From Echinicola strongylocentroti (GTDB lineage Bacteria > Bacteroidota > Bacteroidia > Cytophagales > Cyclobacteriaceae): 64,000 nt of DNA. The stretch spans positions 4,653,501-4,717,500 of the forward strand of contig NZ_CP030041.1 in the NCBI RefSeq assembly GCF_003260975.1. Reading direction: 5' to 3'. Below the pieces are notes generated by a model. It was not told the origin of the DNA. It did no database searches and saw only the letters and a program-made list of their open reading frames with translations. The stretch's first letter is position 1, and each line of letters opens with the position of its first letter. Positions 1-8,252 of the stretch are shown here, piece after piece. The position numbers were made by a program, and so were the translations under genes.

Positions 1-860
1 AAAGGGAAATACGTGCCTCTGCCCACGCTTATATTAGTGCCTTCAAAAAAGCACAAGGAAGGATAAAGTCTAATAGATACGTCATTTGGGAGGTTTGGTG
101 AGGGTTTGATGGGAAGTGAATAATGCTGGCTATGATCCCAATTGGCCACTGGGATGACGGTGATGTCTGCTTTGACTTGGTTTTTTAACCAGCCTTCTCC
201 ATTGATCATCTGCGCAAGCTCTCCCATGGTGAGGCCATGAACCACCGGGATGGGGTGCATGCCCACGAAACTTTTGAATGCAGGATCCAGGACAGGGCCG
301 TCAATATAATCTCCGTTTGGATTTGGGCGATCCATGATGATCAGGGGCTTTTGCTGCTCTGCACAGGCTTCCATGACGTAGTGCATCGTGCTTATATAGG
401 TGTAAAAACGCAGGCCTACATCTTGAAAATCAAATACCAAGATATCTATATCCATTAATGCTTCCTCAGATGGTTTTTTATTGGAGCCGTAGAGGGAGAT
501 GATGGGTATTCCGGTCTCTTTATCGGTGTCGTTTTTTACCACTTCTCCGGCATCCGCATCTCCTCTAAAGCCATGTTCTGGGACAAATAACTTTTGGACG
601 GTGACACCATTTTCAAGTAGGAAATCTACCAAGTGCTGGTTGCCCTTTTGGGTAAGGACACTGGTTTGGTTGGCGACCAATCCTACTTTCTTACCTTTCA
701 GTAGGGGAAGGTATTTTTCAGGTTGATCTGCTCCTGGCAATATGACGGACTGGTGGGGGAGGGGGGCATTCCCGTTTGCGAAAAGTAGACCCGATTTATT
801 CCATCCCATGAGAAAGGTGGGCAAAAATATCAGGAGAAGTATTAATTTTAGCTGCTTCAT
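1..860 (-). CDS. DUF1343 / NamZ-like exo-beta-N-acetylmuramidase, C-terminus cut by the window edge
   Basis: Reading leftward from the ATG at 858-860 gives a protein that begins with a hydrophobic export signal (MKQLKLILLLIFLPTFLMGW). It continues through blocks typical of the DUF1343 family: KVGLVANQTS, FVPEHGFRGDADAGE, PIISLYG, DILVFDFQDVGLRFYTYIST, IIMDRPNPNG and a final FFEGTNISVGRGT before the edge. Members of this family (NamZ) remove terminal N-acetylmuramic acid from peptidoglycan fragments, so the likely role is periplasmic cell-wall recycling. About 287 of the roughly 400 residues usual for the family are present. An in-frame ATG at 870-872 would add four residues. The gene is divergent from the permease gene at 901, leaving about 40 bp for both start regions. 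Family assignment is firm, but the exact substrate is inferred. Confidence 0.88.
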   Translation of the reverse strand, partial: MKQLKLILLLIFLPTFLMGWNKSGLLFANGNAPLPHQSVILPGADQPEKYLPLLKGKKVGLVANQTSVLTQKGNQHLVDFLLENGVTVQKLFVPEHGFRGDADAGEVVKNDTDKETGIPIISLYGSNKKPSEEALMDIDILVFDFQDVGLRFYTYISTMHYVMEACAEQQKPLIIMDRPNPNGDYIDGPVLDPAFKSFVGMHPIPVVHGLTMGELAQMINGEGWLKNQVKADITVIPVANWDHSQHYSLPIKPSPNLPNDVSIRLYPSLCFFEGTNISVGRGTYFP

Positions 861-900
861 ATTAATTTGCATTTGAATCTTAACAAAATAAAACACTTCA

Positions 901-2121
901 TTGAACCTTTCCTACTTCATTGCCAAAAGAATTAGTTTTAAAAGGACTGGCGGTTTCACTGGAACCATACACCAAATTGCCGTTGCAAGTATCGCCATAG
1001 GCCTTTCCATTTTGATTATAGCATTTTTGATCTTAGGCGGCTTTCAGCAGGTGGTTTCTGATAAGGTGTTTTCGTTTACGGGGCATTACCAAGTACATAA
1101 GTTTACCTCGCATAATGCCTACGAGAATTTCCCGAGCAGTAAGAAAAGCCAATTTTATACCAATTATACTGAATACGACTATATTCGGCATATTCAGGAC
1201 TATGCGTATAAGCCGGGATTGCTGAAAGGAGACGAGGAAGTTCAGGGGGTTGTCCTAAAGGGGGTAAGCCATAGCTTTGACCAGAAGGCATTTTCCACTT
1301 CCATGGTAGAGGGACGTTTTATCCATTTTGAAGAAGAGGGAAGTGCTTCCAATGAGGTGGTATTGAGTAGGAATATCGCCAATAAGCTGATGCTTACGGT
1401 CGGGGATAAAGTGGTCATGTACTTTGTGCAGGATCCACCGCGGTATCGAAGGTTTGATATTGTGGGGATTTATGAAACCTATTTGGAGGATTTTGACGAT
1501 AAGATGATCATTGGCGATATCCAGACCATCCGAAACCTAAATGGCTGGGAAGATGACCAAGTCGGCGGTTTTGAGGTGTTTCTCAAAAACCCAAAGCAGA
1601 TTGATGAAAAAGAGGAGGCGCTTTACGAAGTCATCGACTATGATCTCAAAGTCGACAAGGTCACGACCATGTATATACAGATCTTTGACTGGCTGAAATT
1701 ATTGAACAATAACGTTTACGTTTTTTTAGGTCTGATCCTCTTTGTAGCAGCATTTAATATGATCGCGATTTTGTTTATACTCATCATGGAGAGAACTCAA
1801 ATGATCGGTTTGCTCAAAGCAATAGGAAGTACCAACAGGCAGATCAGGAGGATTTTTGTATGGAACGGGGTACGGATAATTGGTCGCGGGATGTTGATCG
1901 GTAATCTAATAGGTCTTGGTGTAGCTTGGTTACAAGATGCCACGCAATTGATCACATTGGATCCGGCAAACTATTATATGAGCTATGTGCCGATTTTGTG
2001 GAATTGGCCCATTGTCATTGGGATAAATGTGCTTATCCTTTTGGTGACCACTTTGGTGCTTTTTATACCTGCCATGGTCATCAGCAATGTCCAGCCCATT
2101 AAAGCAATTCGGTTTGATTAG
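901..2121 (+). CDS. LolC/LolE-type ABC transporter permease (FtsX family)
   Basis: The 406-residue protein has the layout of lipoprotein-releasing permeases. There is one membrane helix near residues 25-50 (IAVASIAIGLSILIIAFLIL), then a periplasmic domain of about 220 residues, then three C-terminal helices forming the FtsX domain. Helix four ends in the usual tail (VQPIKAIRFD). The LLKAIGSTNRQIRRIF stretch after the second helix is the cytoplasmic coupling segment that contacts the ATPase. The start is a TTG, since no ATG is found in frame until about residue 137 and the text from TTG (NLSYFIAKRI) matches family N-termini. It probably works with an ATPase encoded elsewhere to move lipoproteins or another substrate out of the inner membrane. 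No ATPase gene is adjacent, so the transported substrate is not certain. Confidence 0.85.
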   Translation: MNLSYFIAKRISFKRTGGFTGTIHQIAVASIAIGLSILIIAFLILGGFQQVVSDKVFSFTGHYQVHKFTSHNAYENFPSSKKSQFYTNYTEYDYIRHIQDYAYKPGLLKGDEEVQGVVLKGVSHSFDQKAFSTSMVEGRFIHFEEEGSASNEVVLSRNIANKLMLTVGDKVVMYFVQDPPRYRRFDIVGIYETYLEDFDDKMIIGDIQTIRNLNGWEDDQVGGFEVFLKNPKQIDEKEEALYEVIDYDLKVDKVTTMYIQIFDWLKLLNNNVYVFLGLILFVAAFNMIAILFILIMERTQMIGLLKAIGSTNRQIRRIFVWNGVRIIGRGMLIGNLIGLGVAWLQDATQLITLDPANYYMSYVPILWNWPIVIGINVLILLVTTLVLFIPAMVISNVQPIKAIRFD

Positions 2122-2127
2122 GGAATT

Positions 2128-2907
2128 CTACTTTGTACTTTGTATATTATACTTCGTGCTTTCTGCGGTATCGGCTCTTTTGTAGGGGTTGAAGAGGCTT
2201 TTTATCTTCATGTAAATTACCCCCATGACAGCTTCCCTGAATATATTGGTGGACATTTTGGAGGTTCCCTTCGTTCTGTCGGTAAAAATGATCGGGATTT
2301 CGACGATTTTATAGCCCAGCTTCCAAGCGGTAAATTTCATCTCGATCTGGAAAGCATAACCGATAAATTTTATTTTGTTCAATTTTATGCCTTCCAAGAC
2401 ACTTCTATGATAGCACTTGAACCCAGCGGTGCTGTCTTTGATGGGCAGTCCGGTGATAAACTGCACATAGACACTTGCAAAATAGGACATCAATACCCTT
2501 CCCATGGGCCAGTTGACGACATTGACTCCTTTGATGTACCGTGATCCGATCGCCATGTCATTTCCTTGGTCTGCACAGGCTTCGTAGAGTTGGGCGAGGT
2601 CTTTGGGGTTATGGGAAAAGTCAGCATCCATCTCGAAGATATATTCATAGCCATTGGCCAAGGCGTATTTAAATCCTTCGATATACGCCGTTCCCAATCC
2701 CAGTTTTCCGGTCCTTTCGATCAGGTGGATGCGGTTTGGATAGGATACTTTGGCGGCTTTTACTAGACCTGCTGTGCCGTCTGGAGAATTGTCATCGATG
2801 ATCAAGACCTCAAACTGCCCGGGTAATTCCATGACAGTATAGAGAATGTCCTGGACATTTTCCTTTTCGTTGTAGGTCGGGATGATGACGAGTTTGCTGT
2901 GATTCAT
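2128..2907 (-). CDS. Polyprenol-phosphate mannosyltransferase-like GT2 glycosyltransferase
   Basis: The 259-residue protein is a family 2 glycosyltransferase of the dolichol-phosphate-mannose synthase type. It starts with the nucleotide-binding strand VIIPTYNEKENVQDIL and shows IIDDNSPDGT and the metal-binding EMDADFSHNP. It then has the acceptor region (GSRYIKGVNVVNWPMGR, FITGLPIKDSTAGFKCY). There is no C-terminal membrane domain, so it is the short soluble or peripheral form. Such enzymes load mannose or another sugar onto a polyprenyl phosphate carrier for protein or envelope glycosylation outside the cytoplasm. The gene ends six bases after the convergent permease gene at 901-2121. The donor sugar cannot be read from the sequence. 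Confidence 0.85.
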   Translation of the reverse strand: MNHSKLVIIPTYNEKENVQDILYTVMELPGQFEVLIIDDNSPDGTAGLVKAAKVSYPNRIHLIERTGKLGLGTAYIEGFKYALANGYEYIFEMDADFSHNPKDLAQLYEACADQGNDMAIGSRYIKGVNVVNWPMGRVLMSYFASVYVQFITGLPIKDSTAGFKCYHRSVLEGIKLNKIKFIGYAFQIEMKFTAWKLGYKIVEIPIIFTDRTKGTSKMSTNIFREAVMGVIYMKIKSLFNPYKRADTAESTKYNIQSTK

Positions 2908-3106
2908 AATTTAAGTCCCAAAAATAGGACTTAAAGCGGGTTTTCGTATAGTAATTAATAAAAAATCACCATGATGCGCTTCTATTTGTAAAGAGCCACT
3001 GATGTGAGCGTTCCATCTGAACCTGACAATTAGGGATGAAAATTTTAGATGGTTTGGGGATTGAGGCATCCGCTGCGGCGGGTAGTAAACCTGCCTAGCA
3101 GTTCAT

Positions 3107-3238
3107 AGCCGTTAGGCTAACGCCTGTAAGCTGCTGAAAATCTATCTCCTTGTTGATATCTGTGCTCTTTACAAATGGTCTAGGGGGATTTAAAATCCCC
3201 ATTATTTCGGTTCGGGATTACAAATCCCGAACAGCTAA
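3107..3238. repeat. Double-hairpin intergenic repeat, copy 1
   Basis: This ~130 bp unit recurs at 12232-12363 in the same orientation. Both copies contain AGCCGTTAGG, a TGCTGAAAATCTAT block, then two adjacent palindromes. The first is GGGGGATTTAAAATCCCC (3183-3200) and the second is TTCGGGATTACAAATCCCG (from 3211). The two small stems side by side resemble REP-like intergenic repeats. No coding potential is visible. Confidence 0.7.
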
Positions 3239-3314
3239 ATTTGTGTATTTTTGGCCGTTGGTGTACAGGTATCCGCTTAAACTGGCGGCTATGCTCTAGC
3301 GGCCAGATAGAATA

Positions 3315-3417
3315 GAAAACAGCAGCGAAGCGACTGATTTTGTCCTTGCGGCGGATCAGGCCATAATACTTGTGGCCGTGGCGTAGATAGACTAATGCAT
3401 ATTCCAGATTTTAACCT
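3315..3417. repeat. Degenerate arm of the hairpin MITE family
   Basis: The stretch reads AACAGCAGCGAAGCGACTGATTTTG near its left end and ATAGACTAATGCATATTCC near its right end. This is the reverse complement of the left arm of the MITE-like copy at 20586, with several substitutions. The same arm is embedded inside the four ~915 bp elements (for example 12661-12728). The other half of the palindrome is missing. Confidence 0.6.
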
Positions 3418-3460
3418 AAGAAGAAATCTGTCTGCCGTAGCGGATTCGTGAGAAGCTTTA

Positions 3461-4246
3461 TTACTGGCACAATTCCAATTTTTCTTGGGCATACTTACTG
3501 CCATTTTTGGCTGCTTGCTGCAGGTCAAGGCAAGCTTGGCCGGGGTTGGTGCCCATGGAACAAACAGCTCGTCGTGCCAACGCTTCATAATGATCAGGTT
3601 TTTTTCCCAGGACGTAATCAAAATCCTCTTTGGCCCAATCGGTCATGCCCATGCGCATGTAGGCAAAACCACGGTTATAATATGCCTTTAGATTGTCTTT
3701 GGCATACATGATGTACATGTTAAACTGGGAAGCGGTAGACATGGGGTCACCCAGGTTGGCTTGGACAATGCCTCTGTAAAAATAGATGGATGCATTTTTT
3801 TCGTCGATTTCCCTGGCAGATTTCAGGAATTCATCCGCCGAACGATAATTTTCGTTTTTCATCATGGCACGGCTAAGAAGGATCAATAAATCCACATTTT
3901 CAGGGTCTTCCTTGGCTGCCAGTAGTAGGTTCATTTCAGCCCGCTTGTACTCTTCCTGCTCCCAATAGATCTTCCCGATGCCGGCATGGGCCTTTCCGTC
4001 TCGGGGCTTTAGTTGGAGGATTCGCTTATAATCTGTCAGTGCTTCGTCATATTCCTCTAGTGCCTCATGGCTCATGGCACGCAGCTGTAGCGCTTCTACG
4101 TCGGACATCTTCATGAACAATACCCAGTTCAGCTCCGAAATGGCATCATTGAACTGTTGGTTTTCAAAATGCCTTCTTGCTTGGTTGAAGTCACCACCGC
4201 ATGAACAGAAAGTCAAAATACAAATGGAAGCAAGTAAAAGTCTCAT
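3461..4246 (-). CDS. TPR-repeat lipoprotein
   Basis: The 261-residue protein has a lipoprotein signal peptide with the lipobox ending at Cys16 (ICILTFCSCGGD; two cysteines lie close together). The rest is a run of tetratricopeptide repeats of about 34 residues, seen as repeated patterns such as ALEEYDEALTDYKRILQLKP, DGKAHAGIGKIYWEQEEYKRAE, NASIYFYRGIVQANLGDP and LKAYYNRGFAYMRMG. TPR proteins act as docking scaffolds, and this one should sit at the periplasmic face of a membrane. The last 30 residues carry a small AQCLDLQQAAKNGS-like Sel1-type repeat. It is a single gene, divergent from the gene at 4400. Its partner cannot be named from context. Confidence 0.85.
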   Translation of the reverse strand: MRLLLASICILTFCSCGGDFNQARRHFENQQFNDAISELNWVLFMKMSDVEALQLRAMSHEALEEYDEALTDYKRILQLKPRDGKAHAGIGKIYWEQEEYKRAEMNLLLAAKEDPENVDLLILLSRAMMKNENYRSADEFLKSAREIDEKNASIYFYRGIVQANLGDPMSTASQFNMYIMYAKDNLKAYYNRGFAYMRMGMTDWAKEDFDYVLGKKPDHYEALARRAVCSMGTNPGQACLDLQQAAKNGSKYAQEKLELCQ

Positions 4247-4399
4247 GTCAAATAGTTTAGTTATAAAACTAATTAAATAGTTTTATTGTATCAATACCCC
4301 AAGCCATTCTTTATCAAAGTTTTTTGGGATTTCTGGAAGTTTGCTCAATCCAATTCCGGTGTGCCCTGCGTATATTTTTCCAAACAACAATAAAGAGCC

Positions 4400-4822
4400 A
4401 TGATCAAGAAAATTATTATCGGTGCTGGCGTAGTGGTATTGCTGCTAGTCGCCACATTGGCCGTTCACATTTATATGGTGACCAGCAGTCGCCCTGACGG
4501 GCCAAACTGGGCCATGAGCCAGATAGACTTTAATGAGGACTTGGATTCTTTAAAATCCGAGAAAATAAAGACGGATCTTTTAGCTATCGAAGGTATGCGG
4601 GAAGCGCGCATCAACACCAAATCGGATTTTATCATCTTACTCTACGATCGAAAGCAGCATAATCCCCACGATCTGGTCAAGCAGGTAAATACTGGCTATG
4701 AGATACAAGCCTCACTTTTCCAGCCGAGCGAAGACCAACTGGCCGCCAGTTGTCCTGCGATCAACAAGAATTCATTGACCTATAAGCTGGGAAGCTATTT
4801 CGAGCAAGTATTTACAAACTAA
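4400..4822 (+). CDS. Membrane-anchored protein with an HMA-like (ferredoxin-fold) domain lacking the cysteines
   Basis: The 140-residue protein has one N-terminal membrane helix (IIIGAGVVVLLLVATLAVHIYMV, about residues 5-27). A small soluble domain follows. The segment from about residue 60 (DLLAIEGMREARINTKSDFIILLYDRKQHNPHDLVKQVNTGYEI) has the beta-alpha-beta spacing of heavy-metal-associated domains, where the first loop normally carries CxxC. No cysteine is present in that loop, and the only cysteine lies near residue 114 in LAASCPAINK. It lies 26 bp upstream of the hemoglobin-like lipoprotein gene, so the two are probably cotranscribed. The fold assignment is tentative, and a metal role is not supported by residues. 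Confidence 0.55.
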   Translation: MIKKIIIGAGVVVLLLVATLAVHIYMVTSSRPDGPNWAMSQIDFNEDLDSLKSEKIKTDLLAIEGMREARINTKSDFIILLYDRKQHNPHDLVKQVNTGYEIQASLFQPSEDQLAASCPAINKNSLTYKLGSYFEQVFTN

Positions 4823-4848
4823 TTATTTCACATAAACCTTTAGAAAAC

Positions 4849-5907
4849 ATGAAAAGACTCAATCAATTTTCAGTATTGCTACTGCTCATGACGGCAGTGG
4901 TTTTCTGGTCTTGCAACGATAAAGACGACATGGACCAGATCAAAGAGCCAGATGATTCATTTTACGCTACCAAACTGGGCGGCGAAATGAAGGTGGCCGA
5001 TCCTTCCAACCAAGGGCAACAGATCGAGCAAGGCTACTTAAACCTAAGAACGATCGTAACCGGAACAGTGTTGAAGATCGCCTCAGAAGATAAATATGCT
5101 GAGCTTCGACCTTATTTTAATGTATTATTAGCCGAAGTAGGCGCTGATGACATGTCCGGGTTCAATGCATTGGTGAAGGATTTTACCGACCTGCTGGCAG
5201 AATCCACTGGTGCCAAAAACTTTACTTATTCTGGGATGAGCATGGTTGATGCCCATAATCCAGAGGCCAATGATCGCATGAATGGCTTGATCGATAATGA
5301 GGATTTTGACTTGTTTGTGGAAGCCGTGGTAGAAGTAGCGACAGATGCTGGCTTTGGTGACCAGGAAATCCTAGGACCGGTAGGTGAGCTATTGGAAGGT
5401 ACTAGAGATGCCATCGTGCAGCGGGAAGATGGCACCATGGTAGACCTTTATACCCGACTGGGTGGTACTGTGATGGTAGAAGATGCAGATGGAAATATGG
5501 AAGAGGCCGGTTACCTTCCCCTAAAAGCTGTCGTAACAGAGACGGTACTGTTGGTGGCCAGTGACCCTGAGTTTGAGGAATTGAAGCCCTATTTCCCTGT
5601 ACTACTGGCTGAAGTAGGAGCAGGAGACATGTCTGGCTTCAATACGTTGGTAGAAAACTTCAGTGACCTGCTAGCGCAATCCATTGGTTCTACAAATTAT
5701 ATGTACGATGGAATGAGCATGGCGGACGCCCACAACCCTGATGTCAATTCAAGGATGACAGGCAGGATCACTTCTGCGGATTATGACCTATTTATCCAGG
5801 CAGTAGTAAAAGCAGCAACAAACAAGGGAGTGCCTGAATCTGTTATTGCAGAATTTGGAGCATTGCTGACCAGTGAAGGGCTGAAGGGCGCGATTGTCCA
5901 AGGATAA
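4849..5907 (+). CDS. Lipoprotein with two tandem truncated-hemoglobin-like domains
   Basis: The 352-residue protein carries a lipobox cysteine at residue 22 (AVVFWSC). Two homologous domains follow, residues ~37-190 and ~199-352. Each shows a truncated-hemoglobin pattern: Y.(K/R)LGG at the start, an ASD/ASE-rich helix ending in PYF, DMSGFN(A/T)LV, YxGMSMxDAHNP, and a C-terminal FDLF/YDLF helix pair. The histidine of the DAHNP motif (His136 and His295) aligns with the proximal heme ligand of bacterial truncated hemoglobins (the KQVHQG motif of mycobacterial GlbN). The distal E7-like position seems to be leucine and the B10 tyrosine is absent, so oxygen or NO chemistry would differ from the classical proteins. 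The export signal means it acts outside the cytoplasm, an unusual place for this fold. A terminator follows at 5950. Confidence 0.75.
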   Translation: MKRLNQFSVLLLLMTAVVFWSCNDKDDMDQIKEPDDSFYATKLGGEMKVADPSNQGQQIEQGYLNLRTIVTGTVLKIASEDKYAELRPYFNVLLAEVGADDMSGFNALVKDFTDLLAESTGAKNFTYSGMSMVDAHNPEANDRMNGLIDNEDFDLFVEAVVEVATDAGFGDQEILGPVGELLEGTRDAIVQREDGTMVDLYTRLGGTVMVEDADGNMEEAGYLPLKAVVTETVLLVASDPEFEELKPYFPVLLAEVGAGDMSGFNTLVENFSDLLAQSIGSTNYMYDGMSMADAHNPDVNSRMTGRITSADYDLFIQAVVKAATNKGVPESVIAEFGALLTSEGLKGAIVQG

Positions 5908-5949
5908 TAATAGCTGCCAAGGTGATTTACTAAGTTGCTTGATTACAGT

Positions 5950-5985
5950 AAAAAAGGCTTTCCAGTTGGGGAAAGCCTTTTTTGT
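5950..5985. terminator. Bidirectional intrinsic terminator
   Basis: The stem AAAAAGGCTTTCC pairs with GGAAAGCCTTTTTT around a short loop. A T-run follows the stem on the plus strand and the A-run gives one on the minus strand. It sits between the convergent hemoglobin-like gene and hisB and can serve both. Confidence 0.85.
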
Positions 5986-6004
5986 TCCTGTTGCTCTTAC
6001 GCTT

Positions 6005-7102
6005 TTATAGCACACCTTTGGTGCTGGGGAGTTGGTTAAGTGCTGCGATATCCCTTTTTACGGCCATCTTGATGGCGCGTGCGAAGCCTTTGAAAATGGC
6101 TTCTATTTTATGGTGCTCATTGTTTCCTTCGGCTTTGATGTTCAGGTTGCACTTGGCTGTGTCACTGAAGGATTTGAAGAAGTGGTAAAACATTTCCGTA
6201 GGCATATCACCTATTTTTTCCCTGTTGAACTCGGCTTCCCACATCATCCAAGGACGTCCTCCGAAGTCAATTGCGACTTGGGCAAGCACATCATCCATTG
6301 GCAGCAAGAAACCATAGCGGTAGATGCCCTTTTTATCACCTAATGCCTTGAGATAGGCTTCGCCCAGTGCCAATGCCGTATCTTCGATGGTGTGATGCTC
6401 GTCGATGTGCAGGTCGCCATTGACCTTAATCTCCAAGTCTGTACCGCCATGCTTGCCCAGCTGCTCCAGCATATGATCAAAGAAGGGCAACCCAGTGTCA
6501 ATAGCACATTTCCCTGATCCGTCCAAGTTGACAGTGATCTTGATTTGGGTTTCTGAAGTGCTTCTTTCTACTGACCCCTTTCGGGCTGGAAGTCGTAAAA
6601 ATTCATAGATCTCATCCCAAGAAGTGGTGCTTATGGCAGCTCCTTCGGCAGCTTCCTCACCGATGAAGATAGCTTGGGCGCCAAGGTTTTTGGCCAGCTG
6701 AACATCGGTTTTGCGGTCTCCGATGACGAAGGAGCGAGCAAGGTCATAATCTCCTTCCATGTATTGGGTAAGGAGTCCTGTCCGTGGTTTTCGCGTGGAA
6801 GCATTTTCATGCTCAAAGGTCTTGTCTATGTGGATGGCATCAAAGACTACCCCTTCCTGCTCTAAGGTTTTGAGCATTTTGTACTGGGCAGGCCAGAAGG
6901 TGTCCTCCGGAAATGAATCGGTCCCCAAACCATCTTGGTTGGTCACCATCACCAGTTCAAAATCAGTTTCCTCGGCGATCTTTCGCAGGTTGGAAATGGC
7001 CTTGGGGTAGAATTCCAGTTTTTCCAAGCTGTCCACTTGGTAGTCTACCGGTGGCTCTTTGATGATGGTTCCGTCACGATCTATAAAGAGTACTTTTTTC
7101 AT
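6005..7102 (-). CDS. hisB: Bifunctional histidinol-phosphatase / imidazoleglycerol-phosphate dehydratase
   Basis: The enzyme catalyses two histidine-synthesis steps, dehydration of imidazoleglycerol phosphate and dephosphorylation of histidinol phosphate. The first ~165 residues are a HAD phosphatase ([31 protein letters not shown]). The rest is the dehydratase ([46 protein letters not shown]). The start was set to the ATG at 7100-7102 because [12 protein letters not shown] is the family N-terminus; the frame is open 17 codons further upstream. The HAD loop reads [14 protein letters not shown] and lacks the zinc-binding cysteines seen in the E. coli enzyme. It is the last gene of the hisGDCB operon, and hisH, hisA, hisF and hisI are not in the window. 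Confidence 0.95.
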   Translation of the reverse strand: MKKVLFIDRDGTIIKEPPVDYQVDSLEKLEFYPKAISNLRKIAEETDFELVMVTNQDGLGTDSFPEDTFWPAQYKMLKTLEQEGVVFDAIHIDKTFEHENASTRKPRTGLLTQYMEGDYDLARSFVIGDRKTDVQLAKNLGAQAIFIGEEAAEGAAISTTSWDEIYEFLRLPARKGSVERSTSETQIKITVNLDGSGKCAIDTGLPFFDHMLEQLGKHGGTDLEIKVNGDLHIDEHHTIEDTALALGEAYLKALGDKKGIYRYGFLLPMDDVLAQVAIDFGGRPWMMWEAEFNREKIGDMPTEMFYHFFKSFSDTAKCNLNIKAEGNNEHHKIEAIFKGFARAIKMAVKRDIAALNQLPSTKGVL

Positions 7103-7185
7103 GGTTGTAATGTTGTATAATAATTGAAAGAAGCTTGTCTTAGAACTGCACAAAGGCTACAATTCATATGTGCCAAGCTCGCTTT

Positions 7186-8250
7186 TTAGTTAGCATTTAC
7201 GGTAAGGAAATGAGATAATGCCTGGATGAGCCGATCATTCTCTTCCCTAGTGCCCACGGAGATTCTCAGGCATTGATCACACAGGATGACCTTGGAACGA
7301 TCACGAACAATGACCCTGTTTCCTATCAGGTAGTCATACGCTTCCTTGGCAGCCGAAACTTCCACTAGCAGAAAATTGGCATGGGTGGGATGGATTCTTT
7401 GCACACCCTCCATTTTTGTCAACGCTCCAAGCAGGTAGTCACGTTCCTCCAGAATGTCATTCACCATTCGTTGCATTTTGGAGGTGTCATCAAGTGCTTC
7501 CAGGACAGTTTCTTGGGTCAGGCCACTGATATTGTACGGTGGTTTGATCTTGTTAAGGATCTTGATGATTTCTACCGACGCAAAGGCCATTCCCAGCCGG
7601 AGGGCTGCGAGTCCCCATGCTTTGGAAAAGGTCTGCATGACCAATAGGTTGGGGTAATTGCTTAGTTCATTTGTAAAGCTGGGCTCATCACTGAAGTCAA
7701 TGTATGCCTCATCCACGACGACCAGGCCATCAAATCCCTCGATGATTTTAAAGATGTCTTGGCGCTTAGCTTTGTTGCCGCTGGGGTTGTTGGGAGAGCA
7801 GATGAAGATGATCTTGGTGTTTTCATTCACTGCTTCCAAGATCGCATTGGGACGAAGTTGGAAATCCTCCGAAAGATTGACCCGGTTGATGGTGATGTCA
7901 TTGATGTCCGCACTTACCTCGTACATGCCGTAAGTAGGGGGCAAGATGATGATATTGTCCTTGCCTGGGCGGCAAAATGCCCGCATAAGCAGGTCAATGG
8001 CTTCGTCACTGCCATTACCGATGAAAATCTGCTCAGCAGGAACTTGTTTGATCGTGCTGATTTTTTCCTTTAGTGCATGTTGGTACGGGTCGGGGTAGCG
8101 ATTATAACTTCCCGAAGTAATGGACCCAAAAGGGTTTTCATTGGCATCCAAGAATACTCCTTCTTTACCGGTATATTCATCCCTTGCGGAAGAATATGGT
8201 TTCAGCTGCGCAATGTGCGGTCGAAGCAGTTTGTTCAGATCAAAGGCCAT
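7186..8250 (-). CDS. hisC: Histidinol-phosphate aminotransferase
   Basis: The 354-residue protein is a fold-type I PLP enzyme that converts imidazole acetol phosphate and glutamate to histidinol phosphate. Visible family marks are DANENPFG near the N-terminus, IFIGNGSDEAIDLLMRAF, CSPNNPSGN, VVDEAYIDFS and the PLP-lysine motif TFSKAWGLAALRLG. The C-terminal arginine motif for the substrate carboxylate is LRISVGTREEN. The start lies two bases after the hisD stop, which shows tight translational coupling. The gap of about 80 bp to hisB carries no obvious terminator. Length is normal. Confidence 0.95.
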   Translation of the reverse strand: MAFDLNKLLRPHIAQLKPYSSARDEYTGKEGVFLDANENPFGSITSGSYNRYPDPYQHALKEKISTIKQVPAEQIFIGNGSDEAIDLLMRAFCRPGKDNIIILPPTYGMYEVSADINDITINRVNLSEDFQLRPNAILEAVNENTKIIFICSPNNPSGNKAKRQDIFKIIEGFDGLVVVDEAYIDFSDEPSFTNELSNYPNLLVMQTFSKAWGLAALRLGMAFASVEIIKILNKIKPPYNISGLTQETVLEALDDTSKMQRMVNDILEERDYLLGALTKMEGVQRIHPTHANFLLVEVSAAKEAYDYLIGNRVIVRDRSKVILCDQCLRISVGTREENDRLIQALSHFLTVNAN

Positions 8251-8252
8251 GC

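Larger units (their letters stand above)
2908..3460. other. Intergenic stretch filled with repeat fragments
   Basis: I see no credible gene here. The stretch holds two repeat remnants, listed separately: a double-hairpin unit at 3107-3238 and a degenerate hairpin-MITE arm at 3315-3417. Short open frames cross this area on both strands but have no recognisable domain and overlap the repeats. Confidence 0.6.

Noticed and set aside
3289..3621. 110-codon minus-strand open frame overlapping the TPR gene
   Set aside because: It overlaps the well-supported TPR lipoprotein gene and a MITE fragment, and its composition is not protein-like.
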